Counted from the first letter of the stretch, positions 1 to 9,024 are shown. The stretch: DNA of 64,000 bases from Parvularcula lutaonensis (GCF_014651915.1 NZ_BMXU01000001.1:1-64000); one strand, 5' to 3'. Program-made: numbers and translations. The notes: generated by a model not told the origin, from the sequence alone.

Positions 1-41
1 CTGATCTGGCCTCCACCATGTGAAGGTTCCGGCCAGATCAG
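1..41. repeat. Perfect 11-bp inverted repeat
   Basis: CTGATCTGGCC at 1-11 is repeated in inverse orientation as GGCCAGATCAG at 31-41, leaving a 19-base loop. There is no T-run after it on either strand within the window, so it is not an obvious intrinsic terminator. It lies at the window edge inside the integrated element, so it could be the hairpin end of an upstream gene or a protein-binding site. Confidence 0.5.
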
Positions 42-203
42 CCTTCCATCGGGAGCAACGCCGTGGTTACATAAAGGGTGGCTGCGCCATCGGGGTCTCG
101 TCAGGTCTCGTGAGATAGCAGGCATTTCAGGACCTCTCCTGCTGACGCATTCCCAACGGGTAGAACATCCTCGTTGTGTCTCTGTGTGTTCCGCATGATC
201 GTC

Positions 204-425
204 TCACCGAACCTTCGCCGGGTCGAACCTGCCGAGCAGCTCGGCGGATACCCCTAGGGTCTTCGCGTAGTACCGTGCCTTACCCAGAGTGATCCTATTG
301 GGATCGTTGGTGTCGATCTCAGCGTGGAGGGCCGTCACGGCCTCACGGAGAGCGGTCAGTGCATTCTCGCAGTCAGCCAGCATACTGGCAGCTTGATGGG
401 CGTAGACGCGTTCTGCGTCGGTCAT
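204..425 (-). CDS. Small hypothetical protein
   Basis: The protein is 73 residues, beginning MTDAERVYAHQAASM. The start at 425 is chosen because an AAAGGA ribosome-binding site (complement of 433-438) sits 7 bases upstream; longer upstream readings have no such site. The sequence is mainly helical and hydrophilic (many Ala, Glu, Leu, Arg), ending AELLGRFDPAKVR, with no signal peptide or membrane segment. I recognise no family. It belongs to the integrated element and is divergent from the surface-protein gene at 710; the 284 bases between them show no feature beyond space for two promoters. Confidence 0.5.
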   Translation of the reverse strand: MTDAERVYAHQAASMLADCENALTALREAVTALHAEIDTNDPNRITLGKARYYAKTLGVSAELLGRFDPAKVR

Positions 426-709
426 TGTCATATCCTTTGTGTGGGTGGGTGAGGCCTCAGAGGGGCAATTGCCCGCATATATCTGTGCCCCATTCGGATG
501 CTTCCCCGTGCTTACCCTCAGGTTCAACACGAGGTGTTTCCTGGACTTCAGTGGGGACAAACGCGCGGTGCTTCCCAAGACCTACTCGGGGAATGCGCGG
601 AGCGTTCCTGCTTCGCTGTGGGGGGAAACACTGAGTCTACCGGTTGACCTCATAGCCGACTGTGATACGTCGGTATTCTCACCTGCTGTCTCAAGGAAAC
701 CCGTTAATT

Positions 710-1432
710 ATGTTGTTCCGTATAGTTCTCGCCACCGTCCTGTTCGCGAGTTCCACTGCGTCCGCTCGGGTTATCATCGTGGATGTCACCGGAGAGATTG
801 GACAGCTCCGAGAAGCGACCTTCACTGGCACCGATGACGATCGATCATGGGACAATAAGCAGGTGTCCTCATCGTCTTGGTACCCCGGCCAAACGTTTCA
901 CCTTGGCCAGCGCTTCCGGACGCGAATGAGAATAGACACTGAAGCTGGTCGCGGAGTGCTTTCGAAGGACGGTGTCCAGACGACTTACCTCGGCGGCGTA
1001 ACCAGAGCGTCAGTAGCGGCAGGGTCGTATCGCTTCGACCTTGATAAGGACACCAATCCGCGTGCTGACGGTACGTACAGCGTCAGGCAGACTAACTCCA
1101 CGGGTCTCCTAGTCTCTGATGGGTTTCACGACGCAGAAGGTGTCTTCAACTCCAGTAGCCTATTCTTCTTCGACCGCGATGGCTCGTCGTTCTCCGGGTT
1201 CGAGCTTCCTGGTGTCTCTAACGAAATTTTCTCGCTAATCTCTTCGATGACGCTGACGTTTGTTTTCGAGAACAGCGATCAGCTGTGGCTGCAAGGATCA
1301 AACCTGTCTGCCGTAGTGACAGAGCCAAACCTTCAACCAGTGCCTATTCCAGCCTCCGCGGGGCTCTTCGGTGTGGCCCTCGCGTTCATCCTGAGGAAAG
1401 CTTGGCGTAGCGCCAAGCCTGCCTCAGCGTGA
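710..1432 (+). CDS. Putative exported protein with a VPxPA-type C-terminal sorting tail
   Basis: The protein is 240 residues. The start at 710 (MLFRIVLATVLFASS) has AAGGA at 693-697 upstream and gives a clean signal peptide ending near TASA. The middle is a soluble, Ser/Thr/Asp-rich domain without a recognised family. The C-terminus has the three parts of a PEP-CTERM/VPLPA-type sorting tail: a VPIPAS motif, a short hydrophobic helix (GLFGVALAFIL) and a basic end (RKAWRSAKPASA). Such tails are cleaved by exosortases in EPS-producing bacteria. No exosortase is visible here. The gene ends 4 bases before the convergent recombinase gene and is probably element cargo. Confidence 0.65.
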   Translation: MLFRIVLATVLFASSTASARVIIVDVTGEIGQLREATFTGTDDDRSWDNKQVSSSSWYPGQTFHLGQRFRTRMRIDTEAGRGVLSKDGVQTTYLGGVTRASVAAGSYRFDLDKDTNPRADGTYSVRQTNSTGLLVSDGFHDAEGVFNSSSLFFFDRDGSSFSGFELPGVSNEIFSLISSMTLTFVFENSDQLWLQGSNLSAVVTEPNLQPVPIPASAGLFGVALAFILRKAWRSAKPASA

Positions 1433-1436
1433 AGCT

Positions 1437-2096
1437 TTAGGACACCCTATCCAGCACCCTCGACACGGCCTTAGCCGTCCAGCGTCCATCCCGTGAGGTC
1501 GGCTGACCAGCCTCGTTAAGTGCCTCCGCGATCTTCCCCAAGCTCATCCCTTGGTTCCGCATAGGGACAATCATCGGGCCAACCTTTCGGGCAAAAACAT
1601 CGGCAGACGCGCGGGCAGCTTCGTTCGCCTCTCTGAGCGACCCCCTGTCGCCCCCGAGCTTCACCCCGCGTGCCTTCGCCTCGGCCAATGCTGCCTTGGT
1701 CCGCTTCGATATGAACTCGCGCTCCTGCTCTGCGAGGGCTGAGTAGATGTGGAGCTGGAAGGTGTCAGCATACGGCATAGATGCCACTCGGAACCGCACC
1801 CGTTTATCCTCTATGAGAGACGCGATGAACGACACCTTGCGGCTCAGTCGGTCGAGCTTCGATACCAGCAGCTCGCTCCCCGGCGTGCGCCTCACGAGGT
1901 CCAGCGCCTTGGCTAGCTCAGGGCGGTCATCGTGCTTACCACTCTCGACATCCTGAAATTCTCCAATGATCTCCCAGGGTTCTTCCGAGTACGTCTCTAG
2001 GAACAAGCTGATGTCCCGCTCCTGAGCCGCTAGGCCATGGCCTGACTGCCCTTGGCGGTCGGTAGAGACGCGGGTGTAGATTACATAGCGCTGCAT
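1437..2096 (-). CDS. Serine recombinase (resolvase/invertase family)
   Basis: This is a 219-residue site-specific recombinase. The N-terminal catalytic domain opens [15 protein letters not shown], with the nucleophilic serine in RVSTDRQ, followed by the conserved [12 protein letters not shown] segment and the helix [20 protein letters not shown]. The C-terminal part ([15 protein letters not shown]...[10 protein letters not shown]) is a helix-turn-helix of the resolvase type. The ATG at 2096 is chosen because GAGGA lies 7 bases upstream. The length fits small resolvases/invertases rather than large serine integrases. It may resolve or invert DNA within the element; its target site was not found. 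Confidence 0.85.
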   Translation of the reverse strand: MQRYVIYTRVSTDRQGQSGHGLAAQERDISLFLETYSEEPWEIIGEFQDVESGKHDDRPELAKALDLVRRTPGSELLVSKLDRLSRKVSFIASLIEDKRVRFRVASMPYADTFQLHIYSALAEQEREFISKRTKAALAEAKARGVKLGGDRGSLREANEAARASADVFARKVGPMIVPMRNQGMSLGKIAEALNEAGQPTSRDGRWTAKAVSRVLDRVS

Positions 2097-2187
2097 CACG
2101 GGGTCCTCTCGGTGAGGCACTGAGATGAGTCAGTATGCGTCTATTGTCAATCCACATGGAAGGTTGTGCGCGACAAGAAAGAGGCGG

Positions 2188-2451
2188 CTAGCTAGCCCGT
2201 CGCTCAAGTTCGCTAACGATGGCTGACCGGGAGTTCGCAGCGTTCAAGCTGGCTCTAACGCTTGCGATGAAGCATCCAGCGACTGCGAGGGACAGGGGTC
2301 CGTCCAGCCATCGCGTTCCGAAGAATGCTATGTGTCCGCCATTGAACAAAAGGATGCAGAGACTGGCAGTCGCCCCCGCTATGCCGATGCCTGAGGTGAC
2401 GTCCTTCTTGTGAAGTCGCTTCACCAGTGAGCCTACTGTTTCCTGTCCCAT
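2188..2451 (-). CDS. Small membrane protein, unknown function
   Basis: The protein is 87 residues with two predicted membrane helices: around residues 20-36 (SGIGIAGATASLCILLF) and 50-66 (LDGPLSLAVAGCFIASV). A basic N-terminus (KRLHKKD) and an Arg-rich tail (SELERRAS) would lie on the same side. A GGGGGA motif precedes the ATG by 5 bases. No family is recognised. It lies between two recombinase genes on the same strand and is likely element cargo. Confidence 0.5.
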   Translation of the reverse strand: MGQETVGSLVKRLHKKDVTSGIGIAGATASLCILLFNGGHIAFFGTRWLDGPLSLAVAGCFIASVRASLNAANSRSAIVSELERRAS

Positions 2452-2583
2452 CGCAATCCCCCAAAGACGAATTAATTATGGGGCTGGCTCACGAAACGGG
2501 AAGGGGTACGGGGGAATTTGCCCAATGGGTCCCATCCAATGATCAGGACCAAGCATACCTCCCGGATTTCAATGACCCCACTC

Positions 2584-4218
2584 TCACAGCTCCTCGTAGT
2601 TCTCTCCGAGAACCCGCCAGCGTTTGTCGTCCAGAAGCGCTGAAACCTTCTCCATCGATTCCGCTAGGCCGTCCTGCATGCTTTGGTCAGCATACACCCG
2701 AGCCCATACTTTCTGGACCTTGTCTCTCCGCAGTCGCTCGACATGTTGTCCGACCCCAGACTGAATAACAGCGGTGGTGAAGGTATGGCGCGTTGAATGG
2801 AAGACTACTCTTCGTCGTATTCCTTGGTTCAGCCGTTCAGTGTCCGGGTGATCCTTTAGGGCCCTTCGGACTACCGTATTAAGCCTTCTACTGATGTTCT
2901 GGGTAAGCTGGCGTTCGTACAGAGCAGGCTTATCGATGTCGTGAGCAAACAGCTCTGCGGGTGAAAACAGGCGGTCGTCCTGACACTTGCCTTCTGCTCT
3001 TCTTAGGAGAACTTCGCGTACCTGAGGGCAGATAACTGGCATCCAGTCGGCAGCTGCATCGGTCTTCGTTCCAGCTGCGATCACGCGGTCAAGCGTATTC
3101 CCTTCGAATCTGAGGTGGTTCACAGTTAGGTTGGCGGCCTCGCTCAGCCTGAAGCCAAGTCTTGAACCTAGAACGAATAGGTCCGCATACGTTTCACTGA
3201 TTTCGGCCATGTGCTGTTGGACAGCCTGATATTCGGAAACGCTGAACGGTCGGGTTTCGATCTCCGCCTTCTTGCTAAGGCCAATCTGCAATCCTTCCCA
3301 GATGTTCGGGAGGTCGCCTCCGTCAGCGGCTTTGACGCGTTCCTCATAGCGAGCCCACTTCCAGATACTCGAAAGGGCTGTGAGGTACTTCGCGATTGTC
3401 TTATCGGCAAGTGGTCGACCAGAGCGGCGTCCAGACGTCCGGGCTAGCTTCCTTTTAAAGGCGTGTGCGTCGTCCCCGGTCAATTCCCCGATCAACACAC
3501 CCGGTTGATGTCGGCGCTCTGCCCATTCGATGAACGCCCAGAGCTTCTTCAGTTTCTCTTCGAGCGTCCGCTTGGTGATAGCTTCCGGCTTGTGTGCTCG
3601 GTCTTGTTCCCATCGTTCGTACAGAGCAGGAATTTCGTTCAACCGAAGCTCTCCCCGGGACTTGGCCTTGACCGCAGCATAGAAGGCATTCGCGACGCCA
3701 TCCCCTGCCATGTGTTCGAGGGCTTCGCAGTACTCTGAGAGAAACGGGTGATCATCCGCCACGACATCAATGAATCGCTCCGGGTGACGCTTCCAGTCGC
3801 TCTCGGTGTTCGGATCAAAAAGAGCGGAGACGTCCACCTCGCCATCGGGAGTAGGCTGGCGTTCCCACCTGTTGATACGTTCGCTGCCACCCTCATACAC
3901 GACGGCGTCGGCCAAGGGGATTTCTCGGTGGACTGGCTCCAGCGCTTCCCGAAGGATCTGTTCGAGAACCACCAGTTTGACCCGCTCCGCCTTCTGCCGA
4001 TCAGACTCCCCGGTCGTCTTCACGATCTCGGTCTTGAGCTTCCCTGTCGTTGTACGCGGATGAAGCTTCTGAAGCCACTTTGGTAGCCTAACCCGAACAG
4101 ACCAGTTGCGGGTGTTCGGACGCCGTCGCAGTTCTGCCCTCAAACCAAAAACCCCCATGAAGAACTGTACCCAATTGGGAACAGATTCGATGGGTACAGC
4201 CGACACTTCTTCCTGCAT
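2584..4218 (-). CDS. Tyrosine site-specific integrase of the island
   Basis: The protein is 544 residues. It has an N-terminal arm/SAM-like region and a C-terminal catalytic domain with the tyrosine-recombinase signature: an Arg region in LGSRLGFRLSEAANL, the box-II stretch HSTRHTFTTAVIQSGV, and the terminal VYADQSM segment supplying the tyrosine. It is longer than lambda-type integrases, resembling large phage-like integrases with an extended N-terminus. The start is uncertain: the ATG at 4218 has no clear ribosome-binding site and is 22 bases from the tRNA end; 4158 is an alternative ATG. It presumably catalyses insertion and excision at the tRNA-Thr 3' end. Confidence 0.88.
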   Translation of the reverse strand: MQEEVSAVPIESVPNWVQFFMGVFGLRAELRRRPNTRNWSVRVRLPKWLQKLHPRTTTGKLKTEIVKTTGESDRQKAERVKLVVLEQILREALEPVHREIPLADAVVYEGGSERINRWERQPTPDGEVDVSALFDPNTESDWKRHPERFIDVVADDHPFLSEYCEALEHMAGDGVANAFYAAVKAKSRGELRLNEIPALYERWEQDRAHKPEAITKRTLEEKLKKLWAFIEWAERRHQPGVLIGELTGDDAHAFKRKLARTSGRRSGRPLADKTIAKYLTALSSIWKWARYEERVKAADGGDLPNIWEGLQIGLSKKAEIETRPFSVSEYQAVQQHMAEISETYADLFVLGSRLGFRLSEAANLTVNHLRFEGNTLDRVIAAGTKTDAAADWMPVICPQVREVLLRRAEGKCQDDRLFSPAELFAHDIDKPALYERQLTQNISRRLNTVVRRALKDHPDTERLNQGIRRRVVFHSTRHTFTTAVIQSGVGQHVERLRRDKVQKVWARVYADQSMQDGLAESMEKVSALLDDKRWRVLGENYEEL

Positions 4219-4239
4219 AATCAGAGACTTAAGGGATTA

Positions 4240-4315
4240 TGGTGCCGCATGCCGGACTCGAACCAGCGACCTCCTCATTACGAATGAGATGCTCTACCAA
4301 CTGAGCTAATGCGGC
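4240..4315 (-). tRNA. tRNA-Thr (anticodon CGT)
   Basis: On the minus strand the 76 bases fold as a complete tRNA. The acceptor arms GCCGCAT/ATGCGGC pair, the D-stem is GCTC/GAGC, and the anticodon stem TCTCA/TGAGG closes the loop TTCGTAA with anticodon CGT. The T-arm GCTGG-TTCGAGT-CCGGC follows. The discriminator A and an encoded CCA are present (4240-4242 complement). The CGT anticodon reads ACG threonine codons. It serves as the insertion site of the element on its 3' side. Confidence 0.95.
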
Positions 4316-4322
4316 CTAGGCG

Positions 4323-4350
4323 GGCGGAGCTAGCGCATGGCCGCTCCGCC
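4323..4350 (-). terminator. Hairpin between pheT and tRNA-Thr
   Basis: GGCGGAGC (4323-4330) pairs with GCTCCGCC (4343-4350), giving an 8-bp stem just downstream of the pheT stop. No U-run follows on the minus strand, so termination at this hairpin is only a suggestion; it could also be a processing signal before the tRNA. Confidence 0.4.
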
Positions 4351-4363
4351 TGCAAGCGGGGTT

Positions 4364-6745
4364 TTAGCCCCGCAAGGTTGCGCCGAGTTTTTCGGCGGCG
4401 GCGACGATCTTCGCGGAGACAGCTTCGATGTCCTTGTCCTTCAGCGTCTCGCTGCGGGGTTGCAGCACCACCTCGATGGCGAGGCTACGCTGGCCTTCCG
4501 GCACACCTTTGCCGCGGTAGACATCAAAGAGCCGGACGTCGTCGATGAGCTGCTTCTCCGAACCCTGGATCGCCTTGATGAGGTCGAGAGCGGGTTTGTC
4601 CTCGGGGTAGAGGAAGGCGAAATCACGCCTGACGGGCATCAGCTCGGGCAGGTCCAGCGCCGGCTTCGTCGCCGACTTGTTCTTCGGTGCCGGGACCTTG
4701 TCGAGCTCGACTTCGAAGACCGCAACCGGCCCCGTGAGGTCGTAGGCCTTGGTCACTGATGGGTGCAACTCGCCGAAGCGGGCGAGGGTGTTCTTCGGGC
4801 CCAGGCGCAGTTGCCCCGAGCGTCCCGGATGGTAGCCTTGGACCTCGTCGGAAAAGACCATCAGCTTGTCTGCTGGCGCGCCGATGGCCTCGAGAACGGC
4901 GATCGCCATTTCCTTTGCGTCGAAAACCGACGGCGCGGCATTGCTGCTGCGCCAGTCGCGCGGACCTGCGCCCCAAAGGAGGCCGGTGGCGACGGTCCGC
5001 TGGCCCTTCGGCGTGTTATCCGTATACGCACCGCCAACCTCGAACAGGCGGACGCTTTCCGCGCCGCGAGCGGCATTCTTCGATGCCGCGAGCAGGAGGT
5101 TGGGCAGCGGGGTGGGACGCATGACCGAGAGGTCGGCGCTGATCGGGTTGAGGAGATGGATCTCCTTCGGCTGGGCCGCGAAGTGCGCGGCACCCACTTC
5201 GTCCGTGAACGCCCAGGTGACGGCTTCGAGCAGCCCGAGAGAAGCCATTGCCTGCTTCGCTGCTGCGACGCGGGCTTCTGACAGCGAAGGGTTGCGCCGC
5301 GGGGCGTCGCCCAAGCGGGGGAGGACCTCCGTCGGCAGTTTGTCGAGACCGTGAATACGCGCGACTTCCTCGGCAATATCGGCCTTGCCCTCGACGTCCG
5401 GACGCCAAGTCGGCACGCGCACGGACCAGGACCCGCCGCGCGAAACCTCGAAGCCCAGGGCTGAGAGGATCTCCTCCTGGCGGCTTTCAGGGACATCCAT
5501 GCCGGTGAGCCGCCTTACCTCCGTCGGCGGATAGTCGATGACCTTTTCTTCGACAGGCGGCTTGCCGGCTACCGTGATGGTCGAAGCTTCGCCGCCGCAG
5601 GTGTCGAGAATCAGCTTGGCTGCGCGCTGCAGGCCGTCTTCGATCGACGCAGGATCGATGCCGCGCTCGAATCGGTAGCGTGCATCGGAGGTGAGACCCA
5701 GCTTGCGGCCGGTCTTGGCGATCGTGAGCGGGTCAAAATAGGCGCTCTCGACAAGAACGTCCGTCGTCGTCTCGTCACAGCCCGATGAAGTCCCGCCCAT
5801 GATGCCGCCAAGGCCGAGAACCTTCTCGTCATCAGCGATCACGCACATGGTTTCGTCGACACTGTATTCCTTGTCGTTGAGAGCCTCGAAGCGCTCGCCC
5901 TCTCGGCCCATGCGAGCGTGGACGCCGCCGTTCAGCTTCTTGATATCGTAGACGTGGAGCGGACGGGCGGCGTCATAGCTGAGGTAGTTCGTGACATCGA
6001 CGAGCATGTTGATCGGGCGAAGGCCGATGGCGGTCAGTCGCTTTTGGAGCCACTCTGGAGACGGACCGTTCTTGACGCCGCGGATAACGATGGCGCCGAA
6101 GGCCGGGCACGCCTCTGGAGCCTCCGTGGTGACGGCGACGGGTTGGTCGAACGTGCTGCCGACCTCGGGGATTTCCAGCGGCTTCAGCGTGCCGATGCCT
6201 GCTGCAGCGAGATCGCGCGCAATGGCGCGGACGCCATTTGTGTCCGGGCGGTTCGGCGTGACCTCGAAATCGATGACGGGGTCGAGCGGGCCCACGAGGT
6301 CCGCGAGTGGCGTTCCGACTTCGGCGTCCCCGTCCAGCTCCATGATCCCGTCATGGTCGTCGCCGAGCTCGAGCTCGCGGCTGGAGCACATCATGCCAAG
6401 GCTTTCGACACCCCGGATCTTGGCTTTTGTGAGCGTGGTGTCGATGCCGGGTATGTAGGCACCGACCGGCGCATAGGCGACCTTGATGCCTTCGCGAGCA
6501 TTAGGGGCACCGCAGACGATCTGCATCTCGCCATCCTTGGTGTCGACCTTGCAGACGCGCAGGCGATCAGCATCAGGATGCTTTTCCGCATGTTTGACGT
6601 AGCCCACGCTGATGGGGGCCAAGGCTTCGGCGGGATCGATGACCTCTTCTACCTCGAGGCCAATCTTGATCATGGTCTCGACGATTTCGTCGAGGCTCGC
6701 ATCGGTATCGAGGTGATCCTTCAGCCAGCTAAGTGTGAATTTCAT
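4364..6745 (-). CDS. pheT: Phenylalanyl-tRNA synthetase beta subunit
   Basis: The protein is 793 residues, the normal PheT length. It starts MKFTLSWLKDHLDTDASL at 6745 with GGAGAG about 8 bases upstream; the open frame continues further upstream but lacks family similarity. In order it shows the EMAP/OB-fold tRNA-binding domain (about 40-150), the B3/B4 editing domain, the B5 domain (PPTEVRRLTGMDVPE), the catalytic-like core, and the C-terminal ferredoxin-fold anticodon-binding domain (FPVRRDFAF-type segment LMPVRRDFAFLYPED). With PheS it forms the alpha2-beta2 enzyme that charges tRNA-Phe. It overlaps the thioesterase gene by 4 bases (ATGA), so it is in the pheS operon. Confidence 0.97.
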   Translation of the reverse strand: MKFTLSWLKDHLDTDASLDEIVETMIKIGLEVEEVIDPAEALAPISVGYVKHAEKHPDADRLRVCKVDTKDGEMQIVCGAPNAREGIKVAYAPVGAYIPGIDTTLTKAKIRGVESLGMMCSSRELELGDDHDGIMELDGDAEVGTPLADLVGPLDPVIDFEVTPNRPDTNGVRAIARDLAAAGIGTLKPLEIPEVGSTFDQPVAVTTEAPEACPAFGAIVIRGVKNGPSPEWLQKRLTAIGLRPINMLVDVTNYLSYDAARPLHVYDIKKLNGGVHARMGREGERFEALNDKEYSVDETMCVIADDEKVLGLGGIMGGTSSGCDETTTDVLVESAYFDPLTIAKTGRKLGLTSDARYRFERGIDPASIEDGLQRAAKLILDTCGGEASTITVAGKPPVEEKVIDYPPTEVRRLTGMDVPESRQEEILSALGFEVSRGGSWSVRVPTWRPDVEGKADIAEEVARIHGLDKLPTEVLPRLGDAPRRNPSLSEARVAAAKQAMASLGLLEAVTWAFTDEVGAAHFAAQPKEIHLLNPISADLSVMRPTPLPNLLLAASKNAARGAESVRLFEVGGAYTDNTPKGQRTVATGLLWGAGPRDWRSSNAAPSVFDAKEMAIAVLEAIGAPADKLMVFSDEVQGYHPGRSGQLRLGPKNTLARFGELHPSVTKAYDLTGPVAVFEVELDKVPAPKNKSATKPALDLPELMPVRRDFAFLYPEDKPALDLIKAIQGSEKQLIDDVRLFDVYRGKGVPEGQRSLAIEVVLQPRSETLKDKDIEAVSAKIVAAAEKLGATLRG

Positions 6746-7137
6746 TCCGGACTCTCCGTAGGGAGCGGTGTGGGTTGGCCCTCTTTGTCGAGGGCGACGA
6801 ATGTGAAGTCGGCCTGGGTGACCTTTTCGAGATCGAACGTACCCTGACGTTCGACCCAGGCCTCGACGCGGATGGTGACAGAGGTGCGGCCCTCGCGCAC
6901 GATCCTGCCATAGCAATTGAAGAGGTCTCCGACCCGGACGGGCCTGACGAAGTGCATGGCATCGACCGCGACTGTCGCGACGCGACCACCCTGGGCGCGG
7001 CGCACGGCCAGGACCGAGGAACCGAGGTCCATCTGGCTCATCACCCATCCGCCGAAAACGTCACCGGCAGAGTTGAGGTCAGCAGGCATCGGCTGCACAC
7101 GGACGACGAGCTCGCCTTCGGGTTGTTCGTCGCTCAT
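6742..7137 (-). CDS. Acyl-CoA thioesterase, YciA-like hotdog fold
   Basis: The protein is 131 residues, a single hotdog domain. The YciA signature is clear: MPADLNSAGDVFGGWVM followed by SQMD, then a strand pair (VDAMHFVRPVRVGD, TSVTIRVEAWVER) and the acidic C-terminal DFTFVALDKEG. These enzymes hydrolyse acyl-CoA esters in the cytoplasm. It overlaps both neighbours by ATGA junctions (7134-7137 and 6742-6745), so it is translationally coupled between a membrane protein and pheT. Its link with Phe-tRNA synthetase is probably only shared transcription. Confidence 0.88.
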   Translation of the reverse strand: MSDEQPEGELVVRVQPMPADLNSAGDVFGGWVMSQMDLGSSVLAVRRAQGGRVATVAVDAMHFVRPVRVGDLFNCYGRIVREGRTSVTIRVEAWVERQGTFDLEKVTQADFTFVALDKEGQPTPLPTESPE

Positions 7138-7748
7138 GTGGCCTCGCCATCGATGTCGCGTGTCTGCCAGTAAACCTCGCTGGGGTCGTCGCCTTCGGGG
7201 CAGGAGCGCACGCGCTTCGGCTGTGCACTACCGAGAGAGGCCTGCTGCCAGCATTCATCGAACACGGAGCAATAACATAGGACCAATGACGTTTTCTCGG
7301 TCCTATCCGCCAGCTTGGTGCTGAGAAGCTCGCTCAGTGCTTCGCGGTTCTCTTCCGTGTCCTCCCAACGGAAGGAGAGGACCGGCTTGCTTTCACCTGC
7401 GATGAGAAAGCCCTCCATGCTGTACCAGCTGAGATCCGCGCTCCGGCCGAGTTCTTCGGTCAGGACCTTGCGGGCAAAATCGGAATAGGTACGAAGCGGT
7501 TCGCCGTCATAGCGAAACTCCGCAAACTGAACGAAAGCGGTGCCGTGGCCGGAATTCCTGATCGTGAAGCCGAGGCGCAGGTCGTTCGTGCCAAGGCTGA
7601 AGGAGGGCTGCGTTTCAAGGATTGGCATGAAGGTGGCGGCCTGGTTCTGGCGCTGCAGGCGCGCCTCGTCCCAGGCTATGAAGACCGCCACGACACTGGT
7701 CACCAGTGCCGCGACAGCCACGATGGTGTTGGTGTTGGCCTTTTTCAC
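7134..7748 (-). CDS. Single-pass membrane protein, unknown function
   Basis: The protein is 204 residues if it starts at the GTG at 7748, one base after the pheS stop, with GAGG 6 bases upstream. An upstream ATG at 7814 would overlap pheS by 65 bases and is less likely. One N-terminal helix (TIVAVAALVTSVVAVFIAW, about residues 7-25) anchors it; the rest is a soluble beta-rich domain (LRLGFTIRNSGHGTAFVQF) seen in many uncharacterised anchored proteins. Three cysteines (CYCSV, CW) lie near the C-terminus. The family is not recognised. It is coupled to pheS and the thioesterase. Confidence 0.7.
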   Translation of the reverse strand: MKKANTNTIVAVAALVTSVVAVFIAWDEARLQRQNQAATFMPILETQPSFSLGTNDLRLGFTIRNSGHGTAFVQFAEFRYDGEPLRTYSDFARKVLTEELGRSADLSWYSMEGFLIAGESKPVLSFRWEDTEENREALSELLSTKLADRTEKTSLVLCYCSVFDECWQQASLGSAQPKRVRSCPEGDDPSEVYWQTRDIDGEAT

Positions 7749-7749
7749 G

Positions 7750-8808
7750 TCAGACCTCTTCGGGCGCGAAGCCGTAATGCTCGATCCAGCGCTGGTCGCC
7801 GGAGAAGAAACCACGCAGGTCGGGTATGCCGTATTTCAGCATGGCGAGGCGGTCGATACCCATGCCGAAGGCGAAGCCCTGATATTCGTCCGGGTCCAGA
7901 CCACATGCCTTCAGGACATTGGGGTGGACCATGCCCGAACCCAGGATTTCCATCCACTTGTCGCCTTGGCCGATCTTCACCACCGCGCCGTCGCGTTCGT
8001 AGCGGACATCCATTTCTGCGGAAGGCTCCGTAAACGGAAAGAAGTGGGGACGGAATCGGGTCTCGAGTTCCTTGACGCCGAAGAATTCGCGACAGAACGC
8101 CTCGAGGGTGCCCTTGAGGTGGCCCATATGGGTCGACTTGTCGATGACGAGGCCCTCGACCTGATGGAACATTGGCGTGTGTGTCTGGTCACTGTCGCAG
8201 CGGAAGGTGCGGCCCGGCGCGATGATGCGAATAGGCGGCTTTTCGGTCATCATGGTCCTGACCTGGACCGGGGAGGTATGGGTACGGAGGACCATCTTTT
8301 CGCCGTCTTCTCTCGGTGGGAAGAAGAAGGTGTCATGGATCTCGCGCGCGGGGTGCTCCGGCGGGAAGTTGAGCGCCGTGAAGTTGTGGAAGTCGTCCTC
8401 GATGTCCGGGCCTTCGCGCACCTCGAACCCCATGGCGGCAAAGATCTCAGCCACCTCATTGAAGACTTTCGTCAGTGGATGGAGGCGGCCGCGACCGGGG
8501 GCGCGCACCGGCAGGGTCACATCGACCCTTTCGGCTTCGAGCTGCCGGGCGAGGGCGGCTTCCTCGAGCACGTCCTTCCGCTTGGCGATCGCTTCGGCGA
8601 TGCGGTTCTTGAGGCCGTTGAGGGCCGGGCCCGCAATCTGGCGCTCCTCTGGCGACATCTTGCCGAGCGTCTTCATCTTCTCGGAGACGACGCCTTTCTT
8701 GCCCAGCGCGGCGATGCGGATGTCCTCCAGCGCACGCTCGTCAGGAGCGGCGGAAATCTTGGCATTGAGGTCGTTTTCGAGTTCTAGGATGTCGGCTTCG
8801 AGGGTCAT
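7750..8808 (-). CDS. pheS: Phenylalanyl-tRNA synthetase alpha subunit
   Basis: The protein is 352 residues, starting [15 protein letters not shown]. An N-terminal coiled coil (1-90) binds tRNA. The class II catalytic core has motif 1 around [12 protein letters not shown], motif 2 with the [10 protein letters not shown] and [17 protein letters not shown] segments, and motif 3 in [15 protein letters not shown]. The start lacks a strong ribosome-binding site, but the next in-frame Met is well inside the coiled coil. It catalyses Phe-AMP formation and transfer to tRNA-Phe together with PheT. It heads a coupled group of four genes on the minus strand. I found no Phe-rich leader peptide in the 276 bases upstream. 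Confidence 0.97.
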   Translation of the reverse strand: MTLEADILELENDLNAKISAAPDERALEDIRIAALGKKGVVSEKMKTLGKMSPEERQIAGPALNGLKNRIAEAIAKRKDVLEEAALARQLEAERVDVTLPVRAPGRGRLHPLTKVFNEVAEIFAAMGFEVREGPDIEDDFHNFTALNFPPEHPAREIHDTFFFPPREDGEKMVLRTHTSPVQVRTMMTEKPPIRIIAPGRTFRCDSDQTHTPMFHQVEGLVIDKSTHMGHLKGTLEAFCREFFGVKELETRFRPHFFPFTEPSAEMDVRYERDGAVVKIGQGDKWMEILGSGMVHPNVLKACGLDPDEYQGFAFGMGIDRLAMLKYGIPDLRGFFSGDQRWIEHYGFAPEEV

Positions 8809-9024
8809 GGTCGCACTTGCGTTCAGAGCTGTCCGACGGCGTGTGCCAGCGCGCGCCGCCGCAATCAACCGAGCTTGCCTCTCAATCGGCCACCGTCATC
8901 GGACCTTCCGGAGAGGTCGCTCGGCACGCGGCATGATCGACCGACTTTGGCATCCGTGCGTCCATTCTTGGTTGTCGGGCACAATGGTTCATGCCCGCAA
9001 CCAGGCCAGTCTTCTTGGCGCACG

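Larger units (their letters stand above)
1..4240. mobile_element. Right end of a tRNA-Thr-integrated genomic island (partial)
   Basis: A tyrosine integrase (2584-4218) lies directly against the 3' CCA end of a minus-strand tRNA-Thr (4240-4315), the usual arrangement for an integrated element that uses the tRNA 3' end as its attachment site. The stretch also holds a serine recombinase, a putative sorted surface protein and two small unknown genes, and it looks less GC-rich than the DNA to its right. No second copy of the tRNA 3' end is visible between 1 and 4239, so the other boundary must lie to the left of the window. Confidence 0.7.

Noticed and set aside
6746-7048. Upstream in-frame extension of pheT
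   Set aside because: The extension overlaps the thioesterase gene and does not resemble PheT; MKFTLSWLKDHL with GGAGAG is the natural start.
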